From assembly GCF_018342475.1 (NCBI RefSeq), contig NZ_JAEMUD010000001.1, positions 248,001-312,000 of the forward strand: 64,000 bases of DNA, read 5' to 3'. Made by a program: the position numbers and the translations under genes. Numbering within the stretch: the stretch's first letter is position 1; each line of letters starts with the position of its first letter. The notes below the pieces were generated by a model. It did no database searches, was not told where the DNA came from, and worked only from the letters and a program-made list of their open reading frames with translations. Shown in pieces: positions 60,970 to 64,000 of the stretch. This stretch comes from Parachlamydia sp. AcF125. GTDB taxonomy: Bacteria; Chlamydiota; Chlamydiia; Chlamydiales; Parachlamydiaceae.

Positions 60970-63543
60970 ATGAGGTTTACTTGGAAGCTTTTCTTTTTTT
61001 CTCTCTTTTTCACCGTTTGCCTAAATACCTGCGCCTGTAGCGAAGGTTCTGCTATTCATGAAATTAAGAAAAGGCAACCCCATTGGAGATGGGTTGTTAC
61101 CGAAACGTACGATTCCGGAGCTCCCCTAGCCATCCTCTTTTACGATTTTGATCCCAAGCAAAACTTCGATATCCCCTTAAAAGAAATTCGCTATACGCTG
61201 GCAGGAAATGTTTGGCTGGAAGCAGATCTCATGGTTCTCCCTCCAGGGCACCCTTCTATCGCAGAATTTGCCACCACAGTTGTGCCGCATGGCCTTTGCT
61301 TCACCTATGGACCTGAAGGCTTTATTGAAAAAATTGAAACTTTTCATGAAGGAAAAAGAGAAGGAATTGCCAAAAATTATCAGGAAGAAGGACGACCTAT
61401 TTACGAATGTTTCTATAGCAAAGGCGTCTTAAACGGCCCCTATCGGGTTTATGATTCCAAAGGAAAAATTAAAGAAGGGGGCACCTATAAAAACGGGTGT
61501 TTATCCGGTGAACAAAAAGTTTACCATTTTAATGAAACGTTGGCAGCCAGTTCTTACTATACAGACGGTCTCCTCGATAAAGAATCCACAGAATGGGACG
61601 AAGAGGGAAATATAAAAGCAAGAGCCTACTATTCCAAAGGCTTATTATGCAATCAAGGGAATGAACCTGCTAAAAAAACCTTTTATTCGGACAACACGAT
61701 TCATACTATCCAAAACTTCCAACACGGAATTCCTCATGGGGAATTTATCGCTTATTATCCCAACGGCCAAATTCAATCGCGCGTTTTTTATTCTTTAGGC
61801 AAAAAAGAAGGGGTAGAGCAGCTTTTTGCTGACACCGGGGAGCTTAAAGAAGAAGCGAACTATAAAAATGGATTACCTATTGGAAAACATCTTAAAAAAC
61901 ATTCCAATGATAAAATGGCTTTTTTAGCCACCTATAAAGCTCCCGGCATTTTAGCAGAACCGATTGTTGAGTGGGATGAAAAGGGGAACAAGCTTAGGAC
62001 TTATCAGATAGTGGGCTCTAACTTAGTGGGTGAATACCGAGAATGGTATCCAAATGGGCAACTTAAACTAGGCTATCTTTACAAGCAGGGAGAGCTGGAT
62101 GGTCCCCAAGAAGAGTACTACGCCTCGGGAAATCTCAAGGTTCGCGCCCATTATCAGAATGGATACCGCCACGGCTCTTATGAGGAGTTTTACGAAAATA
62201 CTCAACCGCTTATGCGCGCCAAATTTAGCAAAGGGCAAAAACAGGGTCCCTTCCAAAAGTGGTATGAAAATGGGAATAAAGCGATCGAAGCCACTTTCCA
62301 TGACAATAAACCTATTCATGTTCTAAAGGAATGGTTCTCTTCTGCAACCCCTAGGCTCCTCCTTTCATATGATGCGGAAGGACATAAAGAAGGAGTTCAG
62401 CAAGAATGGAATGCAGCAGGAAATTTGATCTATCAAGCATCCTTTCACCAGGATATTCCACATGGAGAAATGCGCAGATGGTTTGATACCGGCCAACTCC
62501 AATACAAAACATTCTATCAAAATGGCAAAAGGGATGGAGTGGAAGAATCTTTTTATCCTAACGGGCAAATCGCCACACAAATTTCCTGGTCTAACGGAAC
62601 TTTAGAAGGAGATTTTCTAGGTTGGTATAAGGAAGGCTCCCTTCAATTTGAAAAACATTTTGCCCTTAATCAACCGACTGGATCCCATTACGAATACTAC
62701 CCTTTAGTAGAAGGTAAAAGCGTCCCCCAAATTTCTTCTGAAAGACATTATCAAAACGGCAAGCTACATGGAGTGCAAACTCAATACTATTCAGACGGAT
62801 CTAAAATGGGCCAAATGGCGTATGACAATGGGGTGTTGCATGGCAAGAAACTGATGTGTTCCCCCAAAGGGCGCACCTTAGAAGAAGCCTATTATCAATA
62901 TGGGGATCTAGAGGGTCTATATTTTGCGCTTAAAGTAGATGGGCGAGAATTTATTTACCATTATAAAAATAATCGTTTACATGGCTTACATCAAGCTTTC
63001 TACCCGCCCCATCCACAGCTTGGCCGAGTGAAAGCCCTCGAAGCGAACTTTGTGGAGGGTGTTTTGGAAGGAGAAGTAGCCGAATTCAACGAAGTTGGCA
63101 CAAAAGTATCCAGCACTTTTTATAAAAATGGGCTAAAAAATGGAATTGCGGGAGTCTATGCCCCAGATGGGCGAATTCATATCTCGGCAGAATTTAAAGA
63201 GGATCATCAAAATGGGATGGCCTATGAGTATTACAGCAATGGGGCGATAAAAAAACAGGCCCTCTTTATTCAGGATAAAAAAGAAGGTGAAGAAAAGGCT
63301 TTCTTCCCTAATGGGCAAAAATCAGCCATCTATCCTTATAAAGAGGGGAAATTACATGGGACTTGCCAAGAATGGAATCAGGAAGGGATCCTCGTTTTTG
63401 AAGGGGAATACTTGCATGGGGAAAAGCATGGCAAATTTAATAAATATGATGATCGGGGTCTAACAAAAGTTTTGCAAACTTTTGTCCATGGCAAATTGGT
63501 CGAAAAGAAAAAAGACTCCCCTATTCTTCATACAAAGGAGTAA
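60970..63543 (+). CDS. Exported protein built of MORN-type repeats
   Basis: The 857-residue protein has a signal peptide (about 1-24) and then is made almost wholly of imperfect ~20-25-residue repeats of the form G-x-x-x-x-Y/F-Y-x-N-G-Q-x-x-x-x-x-x-Y-x-x-G-x-x-x-G (for example EWYPNGQLKLGYLYKQGELD). These match the MORN_2/toxin-antitoxin YwqK-type repeats, which form an extended beta hairpin stack. Chlamydiae have such proteins. Function is unknown; a surface or host-contact role is possible. GGATCC before the ATG includes a weak GAGGA site. Confidence 0.85.
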   Translation: MRFTWKLFFFSLFFTVCLNTCACSEGSAIHEIKKRQPHWRWVVTETYDSGAPLAILFYDFDPKQNFDIPLKEIRYTLAGNVWLEADLMVLPPGHPSIAEFATTVVPHGLCFTYGPEGFIEKIETFHEGKREGIAKNYQEEGRPIYECFYSKGVLNGPYRVYDSKGKIKEGGTYKNGCLSGEQKVYHFNETLAASSYYTDGLLDKESTEWDEEGNIKARAYYSKGLLCNQGNEPAKKTFYSDNTIHTIQNFQHGIPHGEFIAYYPNGQIQSRVFYSLGKKEGVEQLFADTGELKEEANYKNGLPIGKHLKKHSNDKMAFLATYKAPGILAEPIVEWDEKGNKLRTYQIVGSNLVGEYREWYPNGQLKLGYLYKQGELDGPQEEYYASGNLKVRAHYQNGYRHGSYEEFYENTQPLMRAKFSKGQKQGPFQKWYENGNKAIEATFHDNKPIHVLKEWFSSATPRLLLSYDAEGHKEGVQQEWNAAGNLIYQASFHQDIPHGEMRRWFDTGQLQYKTFYQNGKRDGVEESFYPNGQIATQISWSNGTLEGDFLGWYKEGSLQFEKHFALNQPTGSHYEYYPLVEGKSVPQISSERHYQNGKLHGVQTQYYSDGSKMGQMAYDNGVLHGKKLMCSPKGRTLEEAYYQYGDLEGLYFALKVDGREFIYHYKNNRLHGLHQAFYPPHPQLGRVKALEANFVEGVLEGEVAEFNEVGTKVSSTFYKNGLKNGIAGVYAPDGRIHISAEFKEDHQNGMAYEYYSNGAIKKQALFIQDKKEGEEKAFFPNGQKSAIYPYKEGKLHGTCQEWNQEGILVFEGEYLHGEKHGKFNKYDDRGLTKVLQTFVHGKLVEKKKDSPILHTKE

Positions 63544-63655
63544 GCCATAGCAGTTTATAAGCCCCCTTCAGGCCGCAAGGTTACCAAAGGAATTCCTGCT
63601 AGAAATCTCATGTAGCACCTTAACCCCTTTAAAGAACTATAAAGAGAGAATTGAG

Positions 63656-64000
63656 ATGTCCGAGGCCCCTATAAAAGTCAAAATTGCGCCCAATTCAAAA
63701 GAATCAGAGATGATGGTTCTGGGTTGCATGTTAACCAGCATCAACGCGCTTAACGTAGCAGCTGATGCATTGGATGATGCCGATTTTTATTATACTGAGC
63801 ATAAACTCATCTTTCAAACCCTTAAAGAGGCTTACAAAAATGATAAGCCTGCCGATGTTCATCTTGTCTGCGAAGAGCTCAAACGGCAAGACAAGCTTAA
63901 AGCAGTAGGAGGGGTTGCCTATGTGACGACTCTCGCTCAGTTTGCAGGGACCTCGGCACATATCGAAGAGTATTGCGAGCTTGTGCGTAACAAAGCCATG
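63656..64000 (+). CDS. dnaB: Replicative DNA helicase DnaB, 5' end (cut by the window edge)
   Basis: From the ATG at 63656 the frame is open to the window end (115 codons). It gives the DnaB N-terminal domain: NSKESEMMVLGCMLTSINAL, DDADFYYTEHKLIFQTLKEA, KPADVHLVCEELKRQDKL and GGVAYVTTLAQFAGTSAHIE. The RecA-like helicase core lies beyond the window. DnaB unwinds DNA at the replication fork. A weak GAGA/TTGAG site precedes the ATG. Confidence 0.93.
   Translation, partial: MSEAPIKVKIAPNSKESEMMVLGCMLTSINALNVAADALDDADFYYTEHKLIFQTLKEAYKNDKPADVHLVCEELKRQDKLKAVGGVAYVTTLAQFAGTSAHIEEYCELVRNKAM

Noticed and set aside
1-64000. CRISPR arrays, rRNA genes, replication origin, phage genes
   Set aside because: No regularly spaced repeats, rRNA-like blocks, DnaA-box clusters or phage structural genes were seen; only one tRNA was found.

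Overview
The window reads as chromosome of an amoeba-associated (environmental) member of the Chlamydiae, most like the Parachlamydiaceae. The grounds are a chlamydial histone H1-like protein (Hc1) beside an ankyrin+SET protein, the gene order hisS-aspS-mip-trmL/spoU-trxA known from Chlamydia, a ruvC-ruvA pair behind a coiled-coil gene, a chlamydial-style type II secretion cluster, AT-rich DNA, an F-box protein, and long decayed intergenic stretches with insertion-sequence remains. Genus-level placement is inference; no rRNA lies in the window.

Layout. 1-4.5 kb: decayed DNA, a purple-acid-phosphatase-like secreted enzyme, htpG. 4.7-7.2 kb: a zinc/manganese ABC importer operon. 7.3-10 kb: a gamma-glutamylcyclotransferase-like protein, tRNA-Ser(GCT), a Nudix hydrolase and an old-yellow-enzyme reductase. 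10.2-17 kb: a Na+-coupled amino-acid symporter, then hisS, aspS, mip, trmL and convergent trxA. 17.7-22.9 kb: a PTP-like phosphatase, trhO, a Ser/Thr/Pro-rich candidate effector and a Cys-motif protein. 22.9-25.5 kb: 2.6 kb of gene decay with a TPR-like remnant. 25.5-28.2 kb: hctA, an F-box gene and the SET gene, with a broken second copy of the hctA 3' end between the last two. 28.7-38.9 kb: mutY, an ADP-heptose-type glycosyltransferase, a coiled-coil gene with ruvC and ruvA, yajC, tgt, an RlmD-type methyltransferase, a tiny exported protein and a eukaryote-type UDP-sugar pyrophosphorylase. 39.0-46.8 kb: two copies of a divergent two-gene module, the first split by insertion sequences. 47.7-48.9 kb: a glycosyltransferase with TPR-like repeats. 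48.9-58.9 kb: a nine-gene type II secretion operon on the minus strand. 59.1-64 kb: a small membrane protein, an MFS transporter, a long MORN-type repeat protein and the 5' end of dnaB.

The most unusual content is at 39.0-46.8 kb. Each module has a membrane-anchored protein carrying what looks like a complete LanM-type (DUF4135) dehydratase domain without the LanC cyclase, transcribed away from a ~141-residue protein with a hydrophobic C-terminal tail. The LanM kinase-like residues (Lys; Asp-x-His-x-x-Asn; Asp-x-Glu 17 residues on) and the elimination pair (Arg, Thr six residues on) are present in both copies. The module arose by segmental duplication: a 44-bp copy of the end of the upstream pyrophosphorylase gene marks the junction. 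This may be a protein-modifying (Ser/Thr phosphorylating or dehydrating) enzyme with its own substrate or partner, a role I infer and have not shown. Other points of note are the F-box gene abutting a broken copy of the histone gene, pseudopilins that all lack the usual Gly before the prepilin cleavage site, and an MITE-like internally deleted IS remnant.
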